Shown piece by piece: positions 38,936 through 47,620 of a DNA stretch of 64,000 nucleotides. Origin of the DNA: Streptomyces atratus. Its GTDB lineage: Bacteria > Actinomycetota > Actinomycetes > Streptomycetales > Streptomycetaceae. A model generated the notes under the pieces. That model saw only the letters and a program-made list of their open reading frames with translations, made no database searches and had not been told where the DNA came from. The stretch is from assembly GCF_014648655.1 (NCBI RefSeq), contig NZ_BMRN01000022.1, positions 8,526 through 72,525 on the forward strand, read 5' to 3'. Every line of letters starts with the position of its first letter. Positions within the stretch are counted from its first letter, which is position 1. The translations under genes were made by a program, and so were the position numbers.

Positions 38936-39958
38936 TCACTCCTCGCCGGAAGGCCGCTGCCCGGTACCGCGTACCCGCCACTCCCTCGGGCTGCAGCCGA
39001 ACCTCTCGCGGAACCAGCGCGAGAAAGCACTCGGTGCCGAGAATCCCAGAAGCCCGGAGATCTCCGTGAACGAGCGGCGCGGGTTTGCCACGAGCTGCTC
39101 CGCGAGCTGGGTACGTGTGGCGTTGAGAACGGCGGAGAACGTCTCGCCCGAGGCCGCGAGGTGCCGGTGGATCGTCCTCCGGTCGATGCCGAGGCTGTCT
39201 GCGACCTGCTCGATCGAACAGCGCCCGGTGGGCAGCAGGACTTCGATCAGCTCACGCACGCGGTCCAGCACGGTGGTGTCCCTCGAGACCGCGATGGACT
39301 CGAAATACTGCCGGGCATAGGTCCGCAGCAGCGGGTCCGACATGGGGTTGGGAGCCTTGAGATCGCTGGCGTAGAAGACGATCCCGTTGAACTCCCGGTC
39401 GAATTCCACTACGGGACCGAAGAGGCGCCGGTGGGTACCGGGATCCGCCGGCGCGTCGTGCGTGAAGCACACGGACAACGGCTGCCACCGGGCACCGAGA
39501 AAGCTGCGGAGGACCCCGTGGAAGGCGCCCACGGCCAGCTCCGTGGCCTGGCGGGCGGCCATCGCCTCACCCAGCTCGAGGCTCACCTTGAGGGTGGCCA
39601 GTCCGTTCGCCCCGGAGAGCCGGCTGCGGAGCATCTCGTTGTACATGTGCTCATGGCGGACGAGAAGTTCGAGGGCACTGCGGACATCGGGCTCGTCGCG
39701 CAGGACCAGACTGATGGGGCCGAGATTGGAGAAGCTGCGTCGCTCGGCGAGGAGCAGGCCGAAGTCCCCGCGCCGTGAGGCCGCCGCCGAGAGTTCGAGC
39801 AGCTGGATGACCGCCGTGCCGGGGATCCATCTGTCCTGGACCGCGAGGCCGACAGGGTCAAGGCCGACGCGCTTCATCAGGGCCCGCGCATCGATGCCCA
39901 GCGACTGGCTGACCTCGACATAGTTGTTCAGCGCTGCATTGCGGACAAGAGGCTTCAT
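38936..39958 (-). CDS. AraC-family transcriptional regulator (OruR-type)
   Basis: This 340-residue regulator has the arabinose-binding-like N-terminal domain found in OruR/ArgR-type activators (NAALNNYVEVSQSLGIDARALMKRVGLDP near residues 7-35). The C-terminal double helix-turn-helix carries CSIEQVADSLGIDRRTIHRHLAASGETFSAVL and SFTEISGLLGFSAPSAFSRWFRERFGCSPREWR. ATG 39958 follows GGAG by eight bases. It precedes the BKACE operon on the same strand and faces the second dioxygenase gene, so it may control both. Relatives respond to amino acids or small organic acids. Confidence 0.9.
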   Translation of the reverse strand: MKPLVRNAALNNYVEVSQSLGIDARALMKRVGLDPVGLAVQDRWIPGTAVIQLLELSAAASRRGDFGLLLAERRSFSNLGPISLVLRDEPDVRSALELLVRHEHMYNEMLRSRLSGANGLATLKVSLELGEAMAARQATELAVGAFHGVLRSFLGARWQPLSVCFTHDAPADPGTHRRLFGPVVEFDREFNGIVFYASDLKAPNPMSDPLLRTYARQYFESIAVSRDTTVLDRVRELIEVLLPTGRCSIEQVADSLGIDRRTIHRHLAASGETFSAVLNATRTQLAEQLVANPRRSFTEISGLLGFSAPSAFSRWFRERFGCSPREWRVRGTGQRPSGEE

Positions 39959-40321
39959 GGGCGCGCTCCAGGGGGGCTTTGTCCCCAAGTGATAAGTGAG
40001 ATGTCACGTCACGTCAAGCCACAGGACACATCGTGACCTAGCGTTGCACCACTGCGGTGGGGTTCTCCGCCTGGATACGGCGTCCCGGCCGATCGGAATT
40101 CCAGCGGAGAGCACCATCGCAAAATGTTCACGTGCTGACCAGCCCTGAAAAGGCTGTACGGAATTTCCTGCAGATCAATGGATTCGGGGCAGTGAAACGC
40201 CCCGAATCCGTCAGAAATATTCAGCAAGGAAGGCGAGAGGTCGTACGCCCGATTTCTGTTCCAGCCGGCAATGAGCTGCACAGGAGTCCGAAGAGAGACG
40301 TACGACCTGAGGGAGGTCACC
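39959..40321. promoter_or_regulatory. Divergent promoter region between AraC gene and second dioxygenase
   Basis: This 363-bp region has no gene. GTCACG at 40003-40008 and CGTGAC at 40032-40037 form a spaced inverted repeat, with a tandem CACGT CACGT in the same place. The right half (40100-40270) is less GC-rich. Functions are not assignable from sequence alone. Confidence 0.3.
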
Positions 40322-41407
40322 ATGACAAGCGTGATCAACGTGCTGCGTCGGCCCTGCACCGGGCCGGCCGTGTGGGCGGGTCCGGACCTGGCGGACTCCG
40401 AGGAATGGGTCCTGCGGCTCTCGCCGGCGCAGATCGACGAACTCGAGGCGGCCGTGCACGCGGTGCGTGCGCGGGACCTTCCACTGCTGAAGATGACCGC
40501 CGGCGACTTTCCGCTGCCGACACTGGCCTGCGAACTGGAACGCATCGCCGACGAATTGGAGAACGGACGCGGATTCGTGCTCGTCAAACGCATTCCGGTC
40601 GAGCGATACAGCCAGGCGGCGGCAAACACCATTTTCTGGGGAGTGGGCCGGCATCTGGGTGTTCCGGTGTCGCAGAACGCATCAGGCCACATGCTGGGCC
40701 ACGCCCGGGACACCGGCCGTAGCCTTGCCGACCCGGGAACGCGCGGATACCAGACCAGAGCGAGGCTGCCGTTCCACACCGACGGATCCGATGCCCTCGG
40801 GCTGCTGTGCCTGCGAGCGGCCCGCTCCGGCGCACGGACCGCCGTCGTCAGCTCGGCAGCGGTCTACAACGCCGTCCTGGCACGGCGACCTGATCTGGTC
40901 GAGCGGCTGTACCGCACACATTTCCTCGATCGCCGGGAGGAGCAAGCCCCCGGCGAGCGCCCGTACGCCGCGGTCCCTCTGGTGTCCTTCAGCGGGGGCA
41001 AGCTCAGCATGCGCTACAACCGCTGCTACCTCGAATCCGCACAGCGCTTTCCTGACGTTCCCCGCTTGGAGCCGACGGACGTGGAACTGTTCGACCTCGT
41101 CGACGCACTGGCAGGGTCACCGGAGCTCCGGCTCGAGGTCGACTTCGAGGTCGGTGACCTGCTGTTCCTCAACAACCATGCGGTTCTTCATTCCCGCACG
41201 GAGTATGAGGACTTCGACGACCCCGAACTGAAGCGCCACGTCCTGCGGCTGTGGCTGGCCGTGCGGCAGGGACGCCACCTGCCGCCCGACTTCTGGGGAG
41301 ATCCGCACAGCACCGGCGGCGACCCCGATCGCGGCGGGGTTGCCCCCCGCGACGTGATCGCGACACAAAAATCCGTGGGCCTCGGCGGCTGCCGGCACCC
41401 ATGGTGA
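40322..41407 (+). CDS. Second TauD/TfdA-like dioxygenase
   Basis: This 361-residue protein belongs to the Fe(II)/2-oxoglutarate family: FHTDGSD near residue 160 gives the HxD pair, NNHAVLHSRTEYEDF near residue 285 holds the distal His, and a conserved Arg follows in KRHVLRLWLAVR. It differs in length and sequence from the enzyme at 35482. ATG 40322 follows GGGAGG. It is 33 bp ahead of a FadD-like ligase and divergent from the AraC-type regulator, so the pair could be induced together with the BKACE operon. The oxidised substrate is unknown. Confidence 0.87.
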   Translation: MTSVINVLRRPCTGPAVWAGPDLADSEEWVLRLSPAQIDELEAAVHAVRARDLPLLKMTAGDFPLPTLACELERIADELENGRGFVLVKRIPVERYSQAAANTIFWGVGRHLGVPVSQNASGHMLGHARDTGRSLADPGTRGYQTRARLPFHTDGSDALGLLCLRAARSGARTAVVSSAAVYNAVLARRPDLVERLYRTHFLDRREEQAPGERPYAAVPLVSFSGGKLSMRYNRCYLESAQRFPDVPRLEPTDVELFDLVDALAGSPELRLEVDFEVGDLLFLNNHAVLHSRTEYEDFDDPELKRHVLRLWLAVRQGRHLPPDFWGDPHSTGGDPDRGGVAPRDVIATQKSVGLGGCRHPW

Positions 41408-41439
41408 CCGCCGCCACCCCAGATCGAAGAGGAAACCGA

Positions 41440-42945
41440 ATGAACAACCTCGCCACGCTCCTGACCGAATCCGCCAGGGCCGACGGCAACCGCGTCGCCG
41501 TTCGCCAGGACGAGATCGCCCTCACCTATGCCCAACTGGACGACGCGAGCGCCCGGTTCGCCACACTGTTGCAGACCAAGGGCGTCCGGCCGGGCGACCG
41601 CGTCGCGTTGGTCATGCCCAACGTCACCTGGTTCCCGGTCGCGTACTACGGCATCCTCCGCTGCGGTGGCGTGGTGGTACCGATGAATCCGCTGTTGAAG
41701 GCCCGTGAAATAGCCTTCACTCTCCGGGATTCCGGATCGCGGATCGTGGTGACACTCCAGCGGTGCGCGGACCAGGTCGCAACGGCCGCGGCGGAAGTCG
41801 GGGCCGACTGCCTGGTCACCGACTCGACGGCGCTCGACACCCGAGTGCGGGCCACCGAACCGATGCCCCACGTCGTCGACCGGGCGGAGGACGACACTGC
41901 CGTGATCCTCTACACATCGGGCACGACAGGAACCCCGAAGGGCTCCGAGCTGACCCACCGCAACCTGATGACCAACGCGGCCACCACGACCCGGACGCTG
42001 CTCCACGTCGGGCCGGGCGACGTACTGTTCGGGGGCCTGCCGCTGTTCCACGCCTTCGGGCAGACCTGCGCTCTCAACACCGCCGTCGCCGCGGGCGCCA
42101 CTTTGACCTTGCTGCCGCGGTTCGAGCCGGTCAGGGCGCTGGAGATCATGCACGACCACGGGGCCACCATCTTCCTGGGCGTCCCCACGATGTACACAGC
42201 CCTGCTCCACACCGGGATCCCCGACGGCTACGACCTCTCACGACTACGCCTGGCCGTTTCCGGCGGTGCCTCCTTGCCGGTCGAGGTACTCCACAAATTC
42301 GAACAGATATTCGGCATCACGGTACTGGAGGGCTATGGGCTGTCGGAGACTTCGCCTGTCGCGTCGTTCAACCCCCCGGACAGGCCGCGCAAGGCCGGCT
42401 CGATCGGCCTCCCGATCCGCGGGGTCGAGCTCAAGCTCGTGGCGGACGACGGCACCTCGGTGGGCCCGGGCGAGGTGGGTGAGATCGCGATCCGCGGCGA
42501 CAACGTGATGAAGGGCTACTGGAATCGTCCGGACGCGACCGCGGATGCCATCCGGGACGGATGGTTCCACAGTGGCGACCTGGCCCGTGTCGACGAGGAC
42601 GGCTACTACTTCATCGTCGACCGGAAGAAGGACCTCATCATCCGGGGCGGATACAACGTCTACCCACGTGAGATCGAGGAGGTGCTCTACGAACACCCGG
42701 CCGTCGCCGAGGCCGCGGTGATCGGTGTACCGCACGAGACCCACGGAGAGGAGATAGCCGCCGTCGTGACCCTCCGGGGCGGTGCGCAGATCACGGCCGA
42801 TGAGATACGCGACCATGTCAAACAGCTGGTGGCGGCGTACAAGTATCCGCGGATCGTCACATTCACCGACGCACTCCCCAAGGGAGCAACGGGCAAGATC
42901 CTCAAGCGGGAGATCGTCGTCGAGCAGAAGGCTTCCACGGACTGA
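41440..42945 (+). CDS. Long-chain/medium-chain acyl-CoA ligase (FadD-like)
   Basis: This is a 501-residue ANL enzyme. The P-loop motif is LYTSGTTGTPKG near residues 158-169, A5 reads GYGLSETSP, the hinge is GWFHSGDLARVDEDGY with DRKKDLIIRGGYNVYP, and the catalytic Lys lies in PKGATGKILKRE. The length and motifs fit the FadD/4-coumarate-CoA-ligase-like group that activates carboxylic acids to CoA thioesters. It follows the second dioxygenase by 33 bp with its own AAGAGGA site. It may activate an oxidised acid for further breakdown. Confidence 0.92.
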   Translation: MNNLATLLTESARADGNRVAVRQDEIALTYAQLDDASARFATLLQTKGVRPGDRVALVMPNVTWFPVAYYGILRCGGVVVPMNPLLKAREIAFTLRDSGSRIVVTLQRCADQVATAAAEVGADCLVTDSTALDTRVRATEPMPHVVDRAEDDTAVILYTSGTTGTPKGSELTHRNLMTNAATTTRTLLHVGPGDVLFGGLPLFHAFGQTCALNTAVAAGATLTLLPRFEPVRALEIMHDHGATIFLGVPTMYTALLHTGIPDGYDLSRLRLAVSGGASLPVEVLHKFEQIFGITVLEGYGLSETSPVASFNPPDRPRKAGSIGLPIRGVELKLVADDGTSVGPGEVGEIAIRGDNVMKGYWNRPDATADAIRDGWFHSGDLARVDEDGYYFIVDRKKDLIIRGGYNVYPREIEEVLYEHPAVAEAAVIGVPHETHGEEIAAVVTLRGGAQITADEIRDHVKQLVAAYKYPRIVTFTDALPKGATGKILKREIVVEQKASTD

Positions 42946-43029
42946 ACCGATCAGGTTCGACGGCGACAACCGCAGGAAGACACTGCTTGCGCAGCGCGGT
43001 GGGGCTTCTGGTCGACGGCCCGGGGAAGC

Positions 43030-43445
43030 CGGGCTGTGCGGACCGTGGCGGATGCCTGCCGAGTCCTCGCTGTTCCGAGCCGGGCGACGGCCGGATTCGG
43101 AGCCGCTGATGGCGCTGTTCGCTGCCACCGCCCGGCGCAGACGCCGCGAGCGATCTGGCGTGGGCTGCGGCTGGTGGCGGTGGACGACACGTGCTGGGAT
43201 GCCGCTGACAGTCGCGCGACCGGGAAGGCCTTCGATCGTCCGGGCAACACCCGTGGCCCGGACAAGGCGGCGTTCCCGCAGGTACGGATGGCCGCGCCGG
43301 TGCAGGGCGGCACGCACGCGATACCTGATGCGGAGCTGGACGACTGCCGGGTCGGGGAGCCGATGCTGCAGGCCCGTGTCGAGTGGCCGGCCGGCGGGCC
43401 CGCGCACACTGGTCCTGGCCGACCGGGTCTTCCCCGGCGTGTCGT
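43030..43445 (+). pseudogene. IS4-like transposase remnant
   Basis: Pieces of an IS4-type transposase are spread over reading frames: PAESSLFRA...SEPLMALFAATA near 43050-43130, then IWRGLRLVAVDDTCWD through KAAFPQVRMAAPVQGGTHAIPDAELD near 43150-43345, then RTLVLADRVF near 43400-43430. At least two frameshifts separate them and the C-terminal catalytic part is missing. No terminal inverted repeats were recognised. The 42946-43542 interval otherwise contains no gene. Confidence 0.6.
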
Positions 43446-43542
43446 GATGGCGGGTGTTCACCGCCACCACAACATGCCGAGGGACGCGCCCTCGGGCGGC
43501 GGAGCACCTCGGGGTGGTGCCACGGCGTGCATGGCCGCCCTG

Positions 43543-44877
43543 TCAGTTCTGGAGTTCCCCGAGCCAGCGCAGGGCACTCCGGCTCGGCAGGAAGCAGTAC
43601 TCGCCGCCGCGGGTGACGACGAAGCGCGGCAGTGGGGTGAGGCGCCGTCGAAGCGGCCGCCGGGGAATGGTGAAGCCGGAGACTCCGTCGTGGGATCCGG
43701 CGACGGGATCTTTGGTGTCGCCCGCGCCGAAGAAGACGCCGTCGTTCATCCATTCCGACTGGACGAACTCGAACTGCCGCCCGAGGTGGGCTCCGATGAA
43801 CGCGAACATCAGGCCGCGGTCGGTGCCGTCGTCCTCCAGGGCCCCCTCGGGGAGCGGTGGACCGTAGACGGCACCGCGTCTGATCATGCGGTGAAGTCGC
43901 ACTTCTCCCGCCACCGAGGCGTCGCGGGGGTTGGCCCGGCGGATGTGGCAGCCGCCGGGCGTGATGAATCCCGCCGGATCGTCTCGCTCGTACAGGAAGG
44001 TGTTGCGGCGGTCCTGGTCGGTACCGAGAGCGGGGTCGTCGTGTTGCGGACTGAGCGCGAGGGGAGCTCCGCTGCGCCAGCGTCCCATGATCTTGGCCGC
44101 GAGCAGTTCCTCGTCTTCGGGAGAAGTGGCGTTGTCCCGCAGACAGCGCCTGAACGCGGCGACGTCCTGGTGGAGCTTACGGAAGACCGCGTAGCTGCCG
44201 TTGCGCCCCAGCACCTCCGGCTGCGGGGTCTGCAGACCGCCGATCTCGTCCCGGTAGCCGAGCACGAACTCCCCGGCCTTCAGCGGCGACTCCAGCCGGT
44301 TCGACCCGGCGATGCCGCTTCCTTCGACGGCTGGATGGCTGACGCCGTCGCGATAGCCGAAATGCTCGGTCTCGGTGGGCAGCGCGTAACAGTCCTGGCG
44401 CCAGATCGCGGTCACACCGGAAAGGTGGTCGTACGCGGGGCGGGCCCGGTCGAGAGCCGCCGCCAACCGTTGGGGATCAGGCGCGACCGCCGTGAGCACC
44501 ACATGGACATCCGGCGTGCCCAGCGGCGCTTCCCAGTTCTCGGGGCTGCTCTCGCCGACATCGCCCAGTGTTTTGGCCCGGGCGGCCATCCCCTGCCGGA
44601 ACTCCCAGGCGAACGTGTCCAGTGACGCGCGCGGCACACCCAGGGCCTCCAGACCGTGGCAGGAGACCGCGACACTGACCCAGGTGTCCCCCCGGGGGCT
44701 GACCGAGTCGGCGGCGGAGGTCACCACCGCGCTCGCGCGCCGCATCAGCTCCCGCCCGTCCGCCCGGTCATCGACGCGGAACACAAGGTAGGTCGCCGCG
44801 TAGGGAGTCGGCCGAGGGCTGAGAACCCCGCGCTGAATATCGTCGAGTTCCAACGCGACTTGCGTAGGTCCGCTCAC
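43543..44877 (-). CDS. DyP-type heme peroxidase
   Basis: This 444-residue peroxidase has the DyP signature GYRDG (in HFGYRDGVSHP), with the catalytic Asp, and a proximal His in GGCHIRRANPRD near residue 303; a conserved Arg follows. DyP enzymes oxidise phenolic dyes, lignin models or other reductants with hydrogen peroxide. No Tat or Sec signal is seen, so it is probably intracellular or encapsulated. GTG 44877 follows GGGAGG by seven bases. It is the third gene of a minus-strand set with two unrecognised genes just upstream. Confidence 0.92.
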   Translation of the reverse strand: MSGPTQVALELDDIQRGVLSPRPTPYAATYLVFRVDDRADGRELMRRASAVVTSAADSVSPRGDTWVSVAVSCHGLEALGVPRASLDTFAWEFRQGMAARAKTLGDVGESSPENWEAPLGTPDVHVVLTAVAPDPQRLAAALDRARPAYDHLSGVTAIWRQDCYALPTETEHFGYRDGVSHPAVEGSGIAGSNRLESPLKAGEFVLGYRDEIGGLQTPQPEVLGRNGSYAVFRKLHQDVAAFRRCLRDNATSPEDEELLAAKIMGRWRSGAPLALSPQHDDPALGTDQDRRNTFLYERDDPAGFITPGGCHIRRANPRDASVAGEVRLHRMIRRGAVYGPPLPEGALEDDGTDRGLMFAFIGAHLGRQFEFVQSEWMNDGVFFGAGDTKDPVAGSHDGVSGFTIPRRPLRRRLTPLPRFVVTRGGEYCFLPSRSALRWLGELQN

Positions 44878-44896
44878 GGTTCGCCTCCCTGCGGCA

Positions 44897-45910
44897 CTAC
44901 CTCGTAACGAGGTTCCGCCAGAATCTCCGCAGACTTTCGTCGCCGCCGAACAGCGAACTGAAGATCGTGGAGTCCGCCAACAGCACATCTCCGGCCCGCT
45001 CACCGCCCGGAGGCATCCACAGGAACATGTTGAACTCGGTGTTGCCTGCCTCGGTGAACGGATGCGGCCTGGAGGTGTCGATCGGCTGCCTGGCCAGCAC
45101 GTGGATGACTTCCGGCTCGTCGGTCGTCACGGCGTAATGCGGCAGGTGCATATGGAAGTTGAAGTTCGTCACGCCTTCCAGCCACCCTTTCGCGTCCAGG
45201 TCCCTCACCGTGGAGAGCGGGGCGATCTCGTTCTTCTCCCGCACCGCGGGGCGCAGTCCGTAACGGTTCTCGACCGGCACCGCGAGGCCCTGCATCAAGC
45301 CCCGGACGTAGGTGGCGAATCGCTGCTGGCGGGGGACCAGGCGATCTCCGTGATGGTGGTACTCCACGTCCCGCACGGCCAGATCGTCCGATGCCCCGAC
45401 GTCATGGTGAGGCCCCAGGACCAGACAGGCGTCCTCCCGGCCGAGGAAGGCCCGCAGTGCCTCGACCTCCTCGGGCCGGGCCTCCTGCCCCGTGACCATG
45501 TGATCCAGCCCGAACACGAAGAGAGTGTCGGTGTCGGCCAGTACACGCTCGTCGAGCGGAGTCCGGAACCCGGCCTGGTCGATGCGCTGATACACCGGAA
45601 CGGGATGCCCGGTGACCTCCTCGACAAACTGCTGGAACGGCACCCAGGCCCAGAAGAACAATTCCAGCGAGCCGGCGATGCCCTGCTGGAATTGCAACGG
45701 GTCGGACCACTTCGGGTCCTCGTAGGCAGGCCACGCCACCCGCCTGACCTCCGTCATCGTGGAGAACCGGTTGTCCAGTTCAGCCGGGTTCCTGCCCGCC
45801 TCGGCCGGATAGCTCCACGAGACGTAGATGCTCACCCGTCGCCGACCAGGGGTGTATTCGCGCGGGACGTGGTTCTGGTTGTAGGTGCGCGCGGTCCTGA
45901 CCTCGCTCAT
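44897..45910 (-). CDS. Uncharacterised protein encoded with the DyP peroxidase
   Basis: This 337-residue protein was not recognised. The N-terminal part has an aromatic-rich region (SWSYPAEAGRNPAELDNRFSTM). The middle reads TLFVFGLDHMVTGQE...ACLVLGPHHDVG near residues 123-160, which resembles a glutamine-amidotransferase-like or ThuA-like alpha/beta fold. Further on come His-rich stretches DVEYHHHGD and NFNFHMHLPHYAV. Histidine clusters suggest metal or heme handling, but that is an inference. ATG 45910 follows GGAG. It starts 44 bp behind the 176-residue gene and ends 19 bp before the DyP start, so the three are co-transcribed. Confidence 0.75.
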   Translation of the reverse strand: MSEVRTARTYNQNHVPREYTPGRRRVSIYVSWSYPAEAGRNPAELDNRFSTMTEVRRVAWPAYEDPKWSDPLQFQQGIAGSLELFFWAWVPFQQFVEEVTGHPVPVYQRIDQAGFRTPLDERVLADTDTLFVFGLDHMVTGQEARPEEVEALRAFLGREDACLVLGPHHDVGASDDLAVRDVEYHHHGDRLVPRQQRFATYVRGLMQGLAVPVENRYGLRPAVREKNEIAPLSTVRDLDAKGWLEGVTNFNFHMHLPHYAVTTDEPEVIHVLARQPIDTSRPHPFTEAGNTEFNMFLWMPPGGERAGDVLLADSTIFSSLFGGDESLRRFWRNLVTR

Positions 45911-45954
45911 CTCGTCTCCGATCCGCAATGGGACAAGCACACGACAGCCCGTTC

Positions 45955-46485
45955 TCACTGCAACTGGTCGAGCATCTCCGACAGAGCACCCTTGATCCGC
46001 AGAGCCTTCTTGATCTCATCAGCGGACACGTACGGGTACTCCCCGTACTCGATGAAGCTCGGACAGTGGTGTTCGCGCACGAACCTGACGAACGCCTCAG
46101 GGTTGGTCCGCCAGTCCTCGGGGAATCCTTCGAGGTTCTCGAAGGCCGTGTTCACCCCCGCCTTGCCGAAAAGCGCGATGGCGTCCTCGGTGTACTTGTC
46201 GAAGTCGGTATCGAAGATCCCCTGATACATGAAGCGCGTGTCGTCGTCGAAGAGCACCCAGCGCAGGTAGTGCAACTTCAGTGGCGCGAGGAGTTGGGGG
46301 TCTTCCTCCAAAGCCTCGGCCAGAGTGCTGCCGTAGGCACGCATCGCGTCGGCCCGGCCCGGCTTGACCTTCGCGACGATGGTGAACCCGTAACACGCCG
46401 GTGTCTTCGGAAACACGGGGCCGTATTTCCCCTGCTCGAGTTGGTCGATCTTGGGGACGACGGCCGCCTGCGGCTTGATCTCCAT
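45955..46485 (-). CDS. Uncharacterised protein, first gene of the DyP operon
   Basis: This 176-residue protein was not recognised with confidence. Its pattern (YGFTIVAKVKPGRADAMRAYGSTL ... LHYLRWVLFDD-DTRFMYQGIFDTDFDKY) suggests a dimeric ferredoxin-like alpha/beta fold as found in monooxygenases of antibiotic biosynthesis and in DyP-related proteins. ATG 46485 follows GGGAGGAGC. It heads the three-gene set with the DyP peroxidase, so it may act with or deliver substrate to it. Confidence 0.72.
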   Translation of the reverse strand: MEIKPQAAVVPKIDQLEQGKYGPVFPKTPACYGFTIVAKVKPGRADAMRAYGSTLAEALEEDPQLLAPLKLHYLRWVLFDDDTRFMYQGIFDTDFDKYTEDAIALFGKAGVNTAFENLEGFPEDWRTNPEAFVRFVREHHCPSFIEYGEYPYVSADEIKKALRIKGALSEMLDQLQ

Positions 46486-46764
46486 GTCCGCTCCTCCCGC
46501 CACCTGTCGGCCGGGAACAATCCCCATGATTGTCCCACGCAGCGGGCCCGTCCGCCTCGTGAGCAGCACTGTCGTGATCCCGGTCGCGGGTGCGGGCAGC
46601 ACCTTCGGCAGCCGGGCCGGGTCCGGGCAGGACATTGTTGTTCGCGGCATCGCCCACCGAGTGCCTGGGGCTGCCCGGGGCAGGGCCAAGTGCGTCGACC
46701 TTGCCGACAGGCCGGCAATGGGCGACGATCAGGCGCGAGGTGCTTCACTTGTGGAAGGGGATCC

Positions 46765-47169
46765 GTGTCCGACGTCAAGGCCGAGCTCGACCAGCTGATG
46801 CACTCCTTCCTCGGTGCGTTCACCAACACCGGCGGAAGTCGGCCGAACGTGAACGCTGTGCATGAGGTGTTCATTCCGCAAGGAATGATCATCAAGAACG
46901 TCGGGGGCGAGCCGGTGGTCTACAACCTTGACGCGTTCGTCGAGCCCCGGGAGAAGATCCTCACCGATGGGACGCTGACGGAGTTCTCCGAATGGGAAGT
47001 TGCCGAACGGACCGAGATTTTCGGGTCGATCGCGCACCGATTCAGCGAGTACCGCAAGTCCGGTTTCCTCGATGGCGAGTGGTTCGAGGGATCCGGCCGC
47101 AAGACCACCCAGTTCGTCCGGACACCGGTCGGCTGGAGGATGAGCTCAATGGCCTGGGATGACGCATAG
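46765..47169 (+). CDS. Small SnoaL/NTF2-like protein
   Basis: This 134-residue protein has the cone-like NTF2 pattern: an N-terminal helix AELDQLMHSFLGAFTN, then HEVFIPQGMIIKN, and beta strands ending RRTTQFVRTPVGWRMSSMAWDD-type sequence. Family members include cyclases, dehydratases and ketosteroid isomerases, or domains of unknown role, so no reaction is assigned. GTG 46765 follows AAGGGG by five bases. It is divergent from the DyP operon across 279 bp and may be its regulated partner. Confidence 0.72.
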   Translation: MSDVKAELDQLMHSFLGAFTNTGGSRPNVNAVHEVFIPQGMIIKNVGGEPVVYNLDAFVEPREKILTDGTLTEFSEWEVAERTEIFGSIAHRFSEYRKSGFLDGEWFEGSGRKTTQFVRTPVGWRMSSMAWDDA

Positions 47170-47239
47170 AGGGTTCTTCCCTTCTGCGCACCGCACGGCC
47201 GGGACGCCATGACAGTTGCCCGTGACACAGGAGTTGAGC

Positions 47240-47433
47240 GGGCTGTCGTGAGTCCGCGCCGCTCCCCGCGCCGGCCTCGTCGCCGATGCCCGCGGCCCGG
47301 CAGCGTTCCAGGACTTCGGCACAGACAGGGCCCGGTCGATCAGAGTGCGGCCCTTGCCCGATGCGCAGGCGGGAAACACTCCGATCCGGCAGTTCTCCGT
47401 ATGGCCGACGGTCCCGGAGTCGTGGCGTTGCAC
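47240..47433 (-). pseudogene. IS701-like transposase remnant
   Basis: A minus-strand fragment reads QRHDSGTVGHTENCRIGVFPACASGKGRTLIDRALSVPKSW, which matches the conserved core of IS701-family transposases around the TAGRxENCQIGVF and YLPKSW motifs. The sequence is broken on both sides, with no start or C-terminus and no terminal repeats seen. The rest of 47170-47620 holds no gene. Confidence 0.62.
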
Positions 47434-47620
47434 CCCGCCGACCGGACGCCCTTCCTCAGAAGTTGGGGCGGGGACGGGACGCCGTGCACCTTGTCGGGCG
47501 TCGGTCCTCCCATCCCCGCCCGCCGAACCGGACGTGCTCGTTGGGTGCCGCGGGCGGGGCAGCAGGTGGGTGGCCGAGCAAGCCCCCTGTTGCGGGAGAC
47601 CGCCCGGCCGGACCGTGTGG

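Noticed and set aside
43036..44625. 529-residue plus-strand frame from the IS4 remnant into the DyP gene
   Set aside because: The left part is a transposase relic and the right part is antisense to DyP; it is not one gene.
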